From Brugia malayi (taxonomy: Eukaryota > Nematoda > Chromadorea > Rhabditida > Onchocercidae), in the NCBI RefSeq assembly GCF_000002995.4, contig NW_025062477.1:762001-826000 (forward strand): a stretch of 64,000 nt of DNA. The letters are read 5' to 3'. Each line of letters starts with the position of its first letter. The first letter of the stretch is position 1. The notes beneath the pieces are model-generated. The model had not been told where the DNA came from, made no database searches, and saw only the letters and a list, made by a program, of their open reading frames with translations. A program made the position numbers and the translations under genes. This document shows positions 22,801 to 35,799 of this stretch, in pieces.

Positions 22801-24176
22801 AGTACTAAAGTCATAGAATGCATATCTTATCATTGCATGCATTTGCAGAATTCATAAATAGTACTAAAGTCATAGAATGCATACCTTATCATTGCATGCA
22901 TTTGCAGAATTCGTAAATAGTACTAAAGTCATAGAATGCATATCTTATCATTGCATGCATTTGCAGAATTCGTAAATAGTACTAAAGTCATAGAATGCAT
23001 ATCTTATCATTGCATGCATTTGCAGAATTCATAAATAGTACTAAAGTCATAGAATGCATATCTTATCATTGCATGCATTTGCAGAATTCGTAAATAGTAC
23101 TAAAGTCATAGAATGCATATCTTATCATTGCATGCATTTGCAGAATTCGTAAATAGTACTAAAGTCATAGAATGCATATCTTATCATTGCATGCATTTGC
23201 AGAATTCATAAATAGTACTAAAGTCATAGAATGCATATCTTATCATTGCATGCATTTGCAGAATTCGTAAATAGTACTAAAGTCATAGAATGCATATCTT
23301 ATCATTGCATGCATTTGCAGAATTCGTAAATAGTACTAAAGTCATAGAATGCATATCTTATCATTGCATGCATTTGCAGAATTCATAAATAGTACTTATT
23401 AAGTAGTTAAATATTTGAAAAAGATTTTAAAAATGGAAATAACACTTTAATTGATTGAGAAAATTTTGAAAGTATTTTTAAAAGATGCATTTTTTTTTTT
23501 TTTTTTTTCAGTAATACATGTGTTTGTCAAAAAGTACCCAGTATATATCTTGGTAAAGAAGGTGGCAAAATTTCATTTCTTGTTGATACACGAACAGTAC
23601 CATTGAAAGATCTTACTGCTGATAATCTAGGTAGATGATCTTTTTTTACATTATTTTTATTAAAAATTATTTTATTCTTTCACTTTAAAACTATTGTATA
23701 TTACCGTTTGAATGAGTTAATTTTCAGGAAGTTGGACATGTCGTTTTACTGCTCATATGAAATCTCGAAAATATATGGTGAAAAAAGGTAAAGTAATAGG
23801 TTATGTAAAACAATATGGTCAAGTATATTCGGTACCGCATGATTATGATTATATCTTGCATCGTCAATATTATTGTCATGGTAATACCATTGGTCCGGCA
23901 ACAATTCGGAAAAATATTTGGTATTTGTCGAATAAATTACATGGTGGTGAAGTTATTGGTTGTGCTATCATTTCCTATGAAATTGGTGATAATGCAACAG
24001 TGAAAATTTCAAAATTACGACAACGAACTCTTCTCAATAATTCATCCGAAAATTTGCGTCTTTTAAAAGGTGAAATTTCCGCAACACCGGAAGAAATGGA
24101 TGTTAGCAATGTGACAATGAATCCAAATGCGGAATTGCAACGATTTGTGAGTAATATTCAAGTACAACAGCAGTAA
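19886..24176 (+). CDS. Unrecognised 401-residue protein, five exons
   Basis: I do not recognise this protein. Exons 19886-20320, 20504-20592, 20701-20814, 23512-23630 and 23728-24176 join in phase with GT-AG introns. Residues 10-65 form an amphipathic, probably coiled-coil helix (EVRAQIVPVVKEIVREVVTE). Residues 66-145 are Ala/Thr/Asn-rich and low in complexity. Residues 175-401 look globular, with many Tyr, Trp, Cys and His: SWTCRFTAHMK (254-264), QVYSVPHDYDY, QYYCHGNTIG (299-308), KNIWYLSNKLHGGEVIGCA. Lysine/arginine density and a helix suited to self-association would fit a nuclear or nucleic-acid-binding protein, but that is inference. I saw no signal peptide or membrane segment. Intron 3 (20815-23511) carries the 59-base satellite. 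AATAAA follows at 24379. The exon model is good; function is unknown. Confidence 0.85.
20860..23396. repeat. 59-base satellite, exactly 43 units, inside an intron
   Basis: From 20860 to 23396 a 59-base unit repeats head to tail without indels: 2,537 bases, exactly 43 x 59. Each unit contains TGCATGCA, an EcoRI-type GAATTC and arms AATGCAT/ATGCATT that could pair across 13 bases. It also contains TTTGCAG, which resembles a 3' splice site. Only two positions vary, C/T in GCATAcC versus GCATAtC and G/A in TTCgTA versus TTCaTA, and only three of four combinations occur (17 CG, 19 TG, 7 TA). It occupies nearly all of intron 3 of the 401-residue protein gene. Confidence 0.98.
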
Positions 24177-24378
24177 TTTCAAAATTATCTCTTTCATTCT
24201 AGTGATATCTCGTTAATTATCATTACATTGTGAAAGACAGAAATCAATTATCTATAAGTAATTATGTTATGCAAAAACGTTTATTTTAAGATTTATTAAT
24301 TTGCATAAGATTTATTTTAGATATAGCATGCTAATTTTTTAAAACATTTTAAAATTGATGTCCAATTATTTAATCTCT

Positions 24379-24384
24379 AATAAA
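24379..24384 (+). terminator. Polyadenylation signal of the 19886-24176 gene
   Basis: AATAAA about 200 bases after the TAA at 24174-24176. It is the first full-consensus signal on this strand that I noticed after the stop. Confidence 0.5.
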
Positions 24385-27054
24385 TGAAATCCTTCTGAAA
24401 GAGTGTGCACTTACTTTTCCTGCCTTTGTGACACTCAAAAAAAAAATGTTTGTTTTAATAAACTTTTTTATTTATATAAATGATATTTTGTTGCCATAAA
24501 TTTTCATTTTTTGTTCCATTTTTTTTTGTTCTCAGAAATATATTTGCCAATTGATGATGTTAGCAAAAATTGTCGTTAAGTCTTTATAAAAAATTTTTTT
24601 TATATCTTTAATACTTTTTCATATGTCATTTTTCTAATTTAAATATAGCATCATCATAAATATAACTTTAGCATCTGCTGAATTCTTTTTTCATCTTTTT
24701 AGTTCTCTCCAATAATAATAAGAAAAAAAAAAAAAAAAAGAGCTGTAAAACGAAAGGAAATTGATGACATGTATTAGTGAGACATTTTGCACTTCATTGT
24801 TCTCTAATAAATTTTGTCTCTAAATTAGCTTTTTTATTTTCCCTGATTCCCAATATAATTATTTCTAAGTTTTATTATCAATCTTTATTTTTAGTACTCA
24901 AAGATTGTTTTTGCATACATTTTTTAATTTCATTTGCTTCATGTTTAATGTTTATTATTACTATTATTATGTTGTTCATTAGCAATTACTGTTGCATATT
25001 TCTCTTCTTTTTTGAATAATTTTTAATTTTATTAATTTTTCTCCTCTGCTCATTCTTTTTTTGAATAATTTTCAGTTTTATTAATTTTTCTGCTCTGTTT
25101 ATTCCTCTTTTTTTTTTCCTTTTCTTTTTCTAAAACAACTCTTGTGCTTTCCTTTATTTTTTTTTTTTTAATGAATTTTTCAATTTGAACAATTTGATAT
25201 ACTTAGGAAATTGTAAATATTATTGTAATCAGTTTTATACATATATGACTTCTACTAATGTATATTCTCTTTGCATATTTTAAGTTTTTTTAAAAAAAAA
25301 AAAAAAAAAACAAACAAAACAAATGCTTTTTGCTATGCTATTTATTACTCAATCGAAAAGTATAGATTTCATTGATAGGAAAATATGCTGAATTAAACTT
25401 ATTAAATATACTATAAGTGGAAAGTGAAAGTTTATAGCAACAATTAAGAATAAATTTTTGAAAAAGAAAAATTTTTTCAAATTTTCGGAATCTAATAAAA
25501 TAAATTGAAATGATATTAATAGCAAACAATAACTAACTGATATGATGAGATTTTTATATTTTACACATCTCAAATAGTTGCACAATTTTTGCAACAATAA
25601 TTTATTGTATTTCATGTTCGTAGTAAAGTAAGGCTAAAAGAAAAACACAAAAATTTTATGACAGCAAAAAAAAAGGAACAACAAAAGAAAAAAGTAAAAT
25701 TTATTTGCTTTTAACAGAAGTAAAATTTAAATGAAAAAAAGAAAAAGAAAGAACTTCAAGTTATCTAATTACTTTCTTTTTTTTTTTCGGATCATCATAG
25801 AATAGAATTTAGAATATAAGAAAAAATATTAAAATTAGCTGAAAAAAAAAAAAAAAAAAAAAAAAAAAACGATATCTAGTGGAAGTGCAAAAATCAAACT
25901 TTTCAACATGAATTAACAAAATAAAGCTTTCACAGAAAGAAACAAACAAATTATTACAATTGCATAATATATCAATTAAATAGTATGACCCAATTGTTTA
26001 CTCAAAAGTACATTTGGTAAAATATAAAAGTAAACTATTAGTAAAATATTTGTTAACATTTTAAATCGAAGTATATGGCATTTGAGACAATTAAACACTG
26101 TGATATAATCATTTGTAGTGCAACAAAAAAAAATAACAAACTGAAAAAAAAAATTAAAAATAAATTTAGTGAGCTTTAAAATTTCGCAGGATTATTTGCA
26201 CTGATACAAGGAAAGTTAATATAAGCATTGATGCTAGAGATCTGCATTTGAATGCAGCATTTTTTAGAGAGTAGTAGATAAGATAAAAGTAGAAGAAATA
26301 ACGCTTTTCAAAATTAAATTTTTATTTATTTTTTGTAGTAGATACCATCTGATGAGTAATCTGAAATGGAAAATTGATGATTTTTGAAAAAGGAAAAAAG
26401 TTTGATCATAGCTCTTGAAATTTTAATATAATGATAATAATTTCTCAATAAAATATAAATGTATGCATATAGAATTAGTGATAATTTTATAAATCTATTT
26501 ATCTAATTTAAATTCTATCAATAATTGTATAAGCAATTTATTTAGATTAATTAAAATTTATTCTATACAATTATCATTGATGTGTAACTTTTGTGATACA
26601 TTAAATTTTTGCTTGTCCAATCAAAATTACGAATTCAAATAAATTAAGATTGACATTCTTGATTGATCATTTATGTTTCATTAATTTATGCTTAGTCAGA
26701 ATTTTTTCATCTTATCAATTTTATTTTCATATCAATGATATTAATCAATTTTTTATCAAAAATATGCAAAAAAAAAAAAAAAAAAAGAAAAAAATTATTA
26801 CTTATTAACTAACATGCATAATTATTGATTGCTTCACTTCTTAATTGATCAAACAAATTTGCAAATATTCGTTTTCAATTCATTTTAATAAATTCCAATA
26901 AATTATGAATATAATATATTTGTTATTCCATAACAATATTTATTTAGCTTAGCTGTTCTGTTATTATTTCATTGATTGATTCATCATAAAAATATGGACG
27001 AAGTAAGAAAGCAATCTGAAATGATCCAATTCGTTTTAAAAATTCTTTAGCATC

Positions 27055-27089
<35 letters not shown>

Positions 27090-27202
27090 ACTAATTAATA
27101 ATATTCGATTATTAAAATGAGAGAAAAGTTAAGAATAACATTTAATTTAATGTATTTTCATATAATCTTACGCAAAAATTTTCATCTAATCATCAATCAC
27201 AT
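24385..27202. other. AT-rich spacer between convergent genes
   Basis: No gene seen. The region is dominated by A and T tracts (about 24722-24739, 25291-25309, 25842-25869, 26767-26786, 27059-27087). It separates the 3' ends of the plus-strand 401-residue gene and the minus-strand hexosaminidase gene. Two or three small minus-strand frames at 25338-25615 are Phe/Ile/Leu-rich and look like chance. Confidence 0.6.
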
Positions 27203-30200
27203 TCACTCATTTAATCCTCTTAAACGTACATTTTCACGTATCTTCTCGAGATCTACGGTTAACTGTTTCTCGTCTGTAATATACGAATGAAAGTTAAGCA
27301 CCTGTAAAAAGAATACTAATATAAATTAAAATTCAAATCATATCTAAGAGTTTTTAGCATCGTTAAGAAAAGTCATTCAAATATTTTTTTTTTTTTTCCA
27401 CATTTTCTATTTCGAACAACAAAATTTTATTGAGCTGTAGTTCAGTTTTTCTGAATTAATACTTCCTACTCTAATTATTATAAATACATAAGATAATTTT
27501 CCGGTGTATAAATAAGAATATGAAAAATGGTTAATGTTTGATGAGTTAAAAAAAAGAAACAAAATAGACCTCATCATAAATTTTACTCCCTGGAAATGAG
27601 CAATTTACAAACATCATTTCCAATGAAATATCATTATCCATCTTTTCCGGATCCCATATGGTTCCAATGCTTTTCACCGTATTATGCTTAGTAATACTTC
27701 GACAGTTAAGTATATCCTAAAAATACTTCAAATTCAAAATTGAAGAGAGAACAGTTTTTTATTTCCAGTAGTAATAAATTAAGTATTAGTTGCAGTAAAC
27801 TAATATTTTTAATTTAGATCATTTCTAAAACGATAAAAATATATTAGAATTAATTTATTTCACAATATTGGTATTATAATTGTTATTACAATCTTAAATT
27901 AAATTAAATTTGCATAATGTAAATAAGAGAAACTTAATTTTGCTTTCTGTATAATTTCATCTTCGCTCAATTCAATATTATTCAAATAAACAAGATCAAC
28001 AATCAACGATGGAATTGAAACTGGTAAAATTTCACATAATGGACTGTAATGATTATATCGCTGCCAACCGGTTAAAATAATACCCGAAATTTTACCATTC
28101 AAATCCTGGAAAAATATAAAATTTCTTTGAATTATTACTTCACAAATCTTTATAACTCATCTAAGATAATTTACAACAGATAAAAGATCACCACCACCAT
28201 CTATCTCATTTAATCTTAGAATTTTATTTTCAAAAATTTCTAATGCTTTTTGATAAAATTAGTAAATAAATAAATAAATAAATACCTGCTTTTCTTTCTC
28301 ATACAATTCCACATATGATTGTTGATTGGCAAGATAACGTCTAATATAACAAAATGATTCATTTTGTCCATTTGCGCCTTTGAATGCACTTGCAAACATC
28401 ATTTTTGGAAAAACCTAATATTTAATTTAATTCAAACAAAAATTTTTCAAAAACAAAAAAAAAAAAAAAAATTTAACCAAAATGCAGTCGTATATATACA
28501 TATCTTAGAAATAAACAAAATTAAAATTAAAATTTTTATTGTTTAATAAATTAATTAACCATATAATAAAAACCAGAACCTGTGAATATCTTTTAAACAT
28601 ATTTATCGGGAAATAATTCAATTTAGTAACATTAACAGCATAACCCCAAATAACAGGTGTAACCAATTGACCCATTTCATATTGATTCAATAAATCAATT
28701 TCAATATCACTGAACATATCATTCCATACTAGCACTTCCGCAAAATTTAACTCACTTCGAGCATATCTTGCTACCCTTGCAAATTAAAAAAAAGAAAAAA
28801 GGTCAAAAATTAATTTTATCAATGAATTTAATAAAATTAATCTGATTATCAGCTGTTATCTATTTATAAAAATTGATATCGTTTATTGATATAAGATCTA
28901 ATATTCTAATACACTCTGTAAAATGTCCTTTAAAAAAAAAAAAAAAAATTCTTTTATAATATTTTTTCTTATTGCTATTTTTAGGAATATAAATGAAAAG
29001 AAAAAAAAGTATGAAAAAAGATAATTTAAATCATTACATTTTAAAAGTTAATATTAATTAATTTATGAAGTATTACATATATTATATTACAAATATTTAA
29101 TTTTGGATTAAAATTATTGTAGTATAAGTTAGTAAAAGATGAAATATTCATTACCTGCTAATATGATCCAATTTTAAATGATCCACCGTAAAACTTAAAC
29201 TTTCCATACGTCGATTAATACATCGAAAATCCTGACCAATAGTATATACTTCGTCAGCACCTATATGTATTCGTTTTGCATTTGGATGCATAATACGTAT
29301 CTAAAAAAGAGAAAAAAATTTCATTTTTTAGAAAAAAAACACCCACATAATATTTATTAAAGTAAAGTAATAGTTTTAATACTTATTAATATAATTATTA
29401 AATATTTCATAAAGTAAAATAATAGTTTTAATAAATATAAATAAATTTATATTTCATCTTAAAAAAAAAAAAACAATTCACATTTCCAACAGTTAATAAA
29501 TCATTAAATCATATTTTGATAATATAATAGTTAAATTTATACAAATTATCTATCAATTAATCAAACCTGAGTGAGCATTTCAGTAATTAAATGCCATGAA
29601 CCTTCATCTGATGGACATATTGTATCATGCTTAAATATATCCTCACGATATATAGAATATTTCGAATGTTTCAAAACAAATTCCATATGACCAAAAGTTT
29701 GTACAAGTGGAATAACTTCCAAATTATTATTAGATGCTAACTGTAAATATGCAATGAGAGTATGAGTAAATTTAATAATAGTTTAAAAAATTAAACAATA
29801 AAATAAATGATTAAAATTTTGCCAATTATGTGACAATTATTTGATTATAATAAAACAATGAAAATTTCAATTTATTCTTCCTTTTTTTTTTTTTTTTTTT
29901 TTTCAGAATTTAATTAATCTTTAAATAAAGCTTTAATACATGAATCTGATTTTTTTGAAACATTTAAGTGATATATGTTCGCCATTACCGGATTATCTTA
30001 CAGAAATTATCATACGTAGTAGTAATATGATATTCCATAAAAAAATATCATTTCCGGAACACTCCTGTTCATTAGTCACTTTTATTGATAGCTATGCTTT
30101 TAATTCTTGAATAATTGGATTGATAGAATTACTCGTAATTTATCAATTGTTTACAATTAACGCTTAACTGATGCAAAATAAATTTTCAGAGTCTAATAAT

Positions 30201-32412
30201 GTTTGCTTTAAATTAATTATGGAATGAGTCCTATCAATTACAATTGTTGTCAATGCTTTAGCAGTGCAATAATTAATCCCGATTTTAAATTTAAGACATT
30301 ATTGAGAGAACGTTTCTACATATTTACTGCAATTAAAGAATTTAAAAATTATTTCGATGATTAAATAAACTATTTGAGAGTTTATATTATCTATAGGAAA
30401 TTATTATGAAAATTTTTGCAATCATTTGGATTATTTGTTTGGGAATTACCAATTGTTTCCTTTTTTTTTTTTTTTTTTTCGCCTCTTATTGCATTTTCAA
30501 TTTTGTGAAATCATTGGAAATAGTTATTTTCCCAAACATTGCAAAAAAAAAAAGAGGAAAAGGGGAAAAAAAAAGAGAGAGATACATTTGACAACAATAT
30601 TTCATTTTTGAAAATTTTTTCAAATGAGATTGACAATGAGATGAGTTCATCTAATTATATCAATAATGATCATCATTACTATCTTTTCTTTTTCTTTTGT
30701 TGTTGCTAGTAATGTATATATTAAAATTAAGAGAGGTAAACTTTTTTCTATTTAAAATTCAGAGCGCTAAATTTCAAATCAATGTTTAAAATTGAGTAGA
30801 AAATTACAAAAGAAGTAATAAAAATTGCAAATCAATTAATTTATTTGCATTTTCTTTTATGTTTTATTTTAAATATAGCAATAGTTTAAAATTAATTTTG
30901 TAAAAAAATAACAAATTGCTAGAATAAATTAGAAAAATAGGAAATTTGATCAGTAAAAATAAAAAATTATTTTTGAAAAAAAATTAACCTCTAAAATAGC
31001 TTTTAAAATAGTCTTAGAATAAGCAATTGTTCGTTTCAACACCGTAAGTTCATTCCAATATGGAAACATATCTTCATATTCCATTAATATACCATCAACT
31101 TTCATTTTTTTCAACAATGGAAATATCTTCTTGTAGTATTTCAATGTTGGCGGTGCTCCTTTTAAGTCGAAATGGACTATTTTCTAGAAAATTAAATGTA
31201 TGAAATTGCGCTTTGAGCAATTATCGTCCTTTTTTTTTTTTTTTTTTCAAAGAGAAAAAAAAAAAAGCAAATTAAATTTTTATTAGGAAAAAAAGAGACT
31301 AAATTTTCAATCGGAATTTCTGAGGTAAATTCAATTCAAAATTTCAATTCGATGTTACTATTTTGTGTTATAATAGATCAGAAAAAGCAATGGAAAATAT
31401 TATTTTCCAATTTTATGCGATATTCAAATAATATTTATACATAATGTAATATCGATTATTGTTATTTATCTACTATGTACTATTTATCTTTTAAATTTGA
31501 AGAATGCAAGAAAGAAAGACGATGTATTCAAATAATTTAAAAAATTTAAAAAATTATTTGAATACATAAAGAAGGAATATAATAACTTTAAGTATTTTCA
31601 CTTTTGGTTTGAAAAATTTTAACTTGAAAAGTTTTAATTGAAGCTCAGATCTTCGTTTCACTCATAAATTACTCATAAATTATGTGAAAAATTGACAAAT
31701 AATAAATTTTCAAATCCTTTCATTGCTAAATCTGAAATGGTACCACTAATTTTTAACTCTTCCATGTAAAAATAACAACTGGTAAAGTAAAATTAAGAAA
31801 AACATGAGAAACGATTAAAATCAAAATTCTTTCTTCTACTTTTTGCAATTATTCATTTTTTTTTTTTATTTTCCTCTAATCTTTATAATATTTATATAAA
31901 TTTTTATTTTGTTCCATTTTATCAAATTCAATCACAGTGAAAAATCATATCAAAATACCACTCAGTTTTACATTCTTGAAATTTCCATTAAAAACATTTA
32001 ACATTGAGCGCAAACAATGTAAAAGATGAAATAATAGTTTAATAAATAATGATATAATAGACAAAATTTTAAAATATTTTTCAAAAAATTCGAGAGATTA
32101 TTATTTTTTTAATTAAATGCTATTTGTTATTATTAATAGTTGTTATTAGTATTGGAATAATTTCGTTTTAATTAAATTAAAATAATTAAAATGATATTTT
32201 AAGAAAGAGGAAAAGTTACAAGCAAAAACAAAAACAAAAAACAAACAAACTTCTTTGAATGGATTTAATTGATCAAAATTCTTTTGACTTCCAAGCATTT
32301 CGTATGATACGGCAGATCTTGCGGTAATACAAAAATATAGCACATTGATTAGAAATAAAACACATGCAATGGATGTTCGTATAAGATAATTCTGTCCATG
32401 CACATTTAACAT
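27203..32412 (-). CDS. Hexosaminidase D-type beta-N-acetylhexosaminidase (GH20), membrane-anchored
   Basis: Glycosidase removing terminal GlcNAc/GalNAc; C. elegans relatives of this subfamily (HEX-2 to HEX-5) trim N-glycans. Exons on the minus strand: 32251-32412, 30989-31183, 29567-29740, 29155-29300, 28580-28775, 28286-28414, 27944-28105, 27570-27716, 27203-27301; 469 residues, near the roughly 486 of human HEXD. Residues 15-31 are a hydrophobic signal-anchor, suggesting a type II Golgi protein. Family blocks: [36 protein letters not shown] with the catalytic Asp-Glu pair (193-194), VLVWNDM (240-246), ASAFKGANG and [15 protein letters not shown]. The upstream in-frame extension to 32457 begins with TTG, so I chose the ATG at 32412. 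The intron after exon 7 keeps frame only with a GC donor (GCAAAA, from 27943); the nearby GT at 27933 leads to a stop. Confidence 0.93.
31522..31567. repeat. Perfect 17-base inverted repeat in a hexosaminidase intron
   Basis: Arms 31522-31538 and 31551-31567 are exact reverse complements (ATGTATTCAAATAATTT and its complement), with a 12-base A/T loop. It lies in intron 1 of the hexosaminidase gene. It could extrude as a hairpin or be the remains of a small inverted-repeat element; no target-site duplication is evident. Confidence 0.85.
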
Positions 32413-35400
32413 AATCAATTTTTTCCAATCTTTTTTATCTAAACTAATTTCTAACAATTTAACAATTTTCCTCGTACAATTTTATTTTGTGCAAAAATTT
32501 GAACTTTAATTAATTTCAAAATTAAATATAAATTTAACTGATACTAATGTATGAAAGTTTTATTAATATTATTTGTTTTAATAGAGTGATTTTTTAGTAT
32601 TTTATATTATAATATAATTTATTTAAAACTTAATGCATAATTAATTAAGTTATATATGTATAATATGTAAATATATGTATGAGCAAACTTCTGATGCAAC
32701 AAATTATTTTTTAATGAGTGTAAGATTTAAAGTTGGTTAAATTTATTGAACAATATACTTGTCCATCTAATAAGGAAGATATGATGAAAGCTACACAAGA
32801 ATAATTTAAAATTTATTGTTTAGCTAAATATATTATATTTTTTGCATAATAGTCATTCATTATCTTTTATAAAATCAATTGAAATAAAATGAAAATGTTG
32901 TAGCAAAGAAAATTAAAAAAAAAAAAAAAAAAATTATTCATAGCGAGAAGAGAAAACATCATCTTATCTTCTCAGATGAAAACCTGAAAATTTGAATTAA
33001 GCAAATTTTGTTATGTCTAGAAGTTGAAATTTGTGTTTAAAATCAGTTCAGAGTTCAAATTAAATTCGCCAGTTGATTTTTCGGAAAATTTGAAGTCGAA
33101 TTTATTCCTTTTCTTTTTCAATATACATAATTTCATTGAGAAAAGGTATTTCGAGGAAATAAGCAGGAAAATAAAAACTGATTGCAAATAATGATTCATT
33201 TTATTATTTACTTCTTTTATCAAAAAATATTGAAGAATAAAACACATTTTATTCATTTAGAACTTTTAGTTATTTCTTCATAAGAGATACTTGAAAATCA
33301 GAAGAAATCTTAGAAATGCATAATTTTCAGGTTTAGATTCTAAATCTTAATTTTTGCTAAGTTAAATTTAAATTTTAGATGCTAAGTCATTCACCCATAT
33401 GATAGAACTGATATGCTGAATTAAATAAAATTGAATTTTTAAAGATGTACCAACTTCGAGATGTACCGGTTCTTTTCAAGGTAAACTTGCTAGCCAGTTA
33501 AGGTAACGTATGGGACACTTGCAATATTAGCCTAGGAGCCAGATTCTCATTCAATGGATAGATCAGGTCATGAAATGCAGATACAAGTACAAGTATAGGC
33601 TTTTTAACTACAGTAATGATGACAGACACATACACACACATACATACATACACAAATACTTTAAGAGCTGAAACTACTTTGCACTAGATTTGCCCTCTCA
33701 CAAATCTTCGTTACCAGTCGAAATGTCTTTTTCTGGTCAATTTCTCTGGAAAGAATTTTTTGAGTGCAATCAATCTAATTGAACGATAATGTTACAATGC
33801 CAGAATGGTAGAGAATAAAAAGTTTGAAATTTGACTCAAAAATGAGTTTGAAAACTCACTGTCAGAAATCTTCTGGGACATAGCTGAATTCGAATGCATC
33901 AAAGAAAATAACTTTTAATGCAAATTTAGACTCAAATATGACGAACAATTAGATAGCACAGACTTATAGTTTAGTTCAATTCAAATTAGACTGCCACATA
34001 TACAATCTAGGCCAGAATGTTGAACATAGCTATTAGTAAGAGTAATGATTGGAACTTTGCCACAACAGTAACACTTCATAAATATTTATATGAGTCAGCA
34101 AAATAATGCTCTGTTTTTGAATCAACTTACCCAGAAAAAAAAAAAAAAGAGTGGTAGCATGATGATAAAATGTTGATCCACTTTTGCACTGATTATCAAG
34201 TGGAGAAATTTTCACCGATCACAACGATGTTAATAAACAGAAGTATCATTTCACTTATAACAAATGTTTCAAACAAAAAAACTTATCACTTTTCATGCAG
34301 TCTACGTCTAAAGCTAAGGAGTTATATTTTGAAACTGAAAACGATAGCCTGATTTCTTGAAATGAATTTTCATTCCAAAGTTATCAATATTCAAAAAAAT
34401 CCTAGTATATATAAAGGAGGAAGAACAAGTGGCACTTATAGAAAAGTTACTCGCATAAATTCTGAGAGACAGATATAACTTTCTGCTTATTAAAACTGAG
34501 CATGGTCCAACCTAGCAGAACTAATCTCAAGAAATAACTGATTCAATAATACTTAGAGGAGAAAAAAGAAAATTAATCTACGAGAAAAAAAAAAAAAAAA
34601 AAGGAAGTTTAACATACAAACAGCCTACATTCCACTTTAAAATGATTGTGAAAATGATGCATTAATTAAGATCTATTATTTTGAAAATTACCTCAATCGA
34701 TGAATTCAGTAAGGAAATTCAAGACCTGCACTGATAATTATTATCATGAGAGCTTAAAAAACAATTTTATAAAAATTAAAAGATTTTCGAACCCAGAATC
34801 TTAACATGTACATACTTGGATGAAACAACAAGCTATACACCCAAATTAATGTGATAATTCGGATAGATTTCAGAAAATTTAAAAATAAATTCAAATCCCG
34901 TATAGAAAAGTGAAAAAAAAAAAAAAGAAATGAAACAATTCGACAAATTCAATCTACATCTTAAAGAAAGACAAACAAAATACAAGCATAAATTGTAATC
35001 AGAGCACCATCGATTTTATAGTGAAATAAGAAAAGGAAGTTCTGCGATCTTTGATATCTCACCATTAGTAAACAAGAAACCATCTTCCAACAAGATGCAC
35101 TATCGATACATTACATAAACCTTCCATTTTTTTTTTTCTTTGTTACTAATGATAAATTTTCTGCTATGAAACAAAAAATCATTCTTCTCTAAGTTGTAGC
35201 AAAAAAATAAAAGGTTGAATTCTGAAAATTTGAAGGACTTCAGACCTTCTGAGAAAATGAAGCAAAATAGATCTTGTTTATAGTAGTAAGAAACATAAAT
35301 CATTTAAATCATCCAGTTATACTTTCCCATCGCAAAATACAGGTCTTATTTCATATTAAAGGAAAAAGAAAGTGGAACATTTTTTTTTGCATTAATTAGA

Positions 35401-35583
35401 AATCGATAAGGACGGACTAGTATTTCGTTGCAGAAATAATGAAATTAATAGATGTTCATCTAAATTAACATTTCACTATGATTATGTTCTGCCGTATGAA
35501 CAAGGATAGAGCACAGAACGGCGGAGTTGACACTAGAAAAAAAAAAAAAGTAGAAGTACTATAAGCTAAATACGTCCTCCTAT

Positions 35584-35619
<36 letters not shown>

Positions 35620-35799
35620 AAATAGCTCGGGAAAATTATTTAACTAATAAATTAATTGAATAGAATCAATTAAACAAAAGACAAATAGAATAAATAGTTC
35701 ACCATTCTTTAAACTAAAAAATTAGCACAATGAAGAAATGAACAATATTTTATGGCAAAAGGATGATAATGAATGTACAATAAACAAAACAACAATTGT
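32413..35799. other. Intergenic region between TRAPPC10 and hexosaminidase genes
   Basis: Both neighbours are on the minus strand. No gene recognised. Bases 33430-34870 have more complex sequence and fewer homopolymers than the flanks, with a CA/CATA repeat at about 33628-33652. An alternating AT run lies at 35588-35615. The frames at 33017-33256, 34033-34352 and 35100-35303 show no recognisable features. The hexosaminidase promoter must lie in the part nearest 32413. Confidence 0.5.
35588..35615. repeat. AT dinucleotide microsatellite
   Basis: About 14 consecutive AT units, 190 bases beyond the TRAPPC10 stop codon. Confidence 0.9.

Noticed and set aside
20860..23396. CRISPR-like array
   Set aside because: Units are contiguous with no variable spacers, and the host is a nematode; it is a tandem satellite.
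23728..24176. FLYWCH zinc-finger assignment for the unrecognised protein
   Set aside because: The SWTC motif recalls the FLYWCH W-x-C core, but the expected later Cys and His-x-His spacing is missing.
32413..32457. N-terminal extension of the hexosaminidase to 32457
   Set aside because: The extension begins with TTG, not ATG; the first ATG at 32412 directly precedes the signal-anchor.
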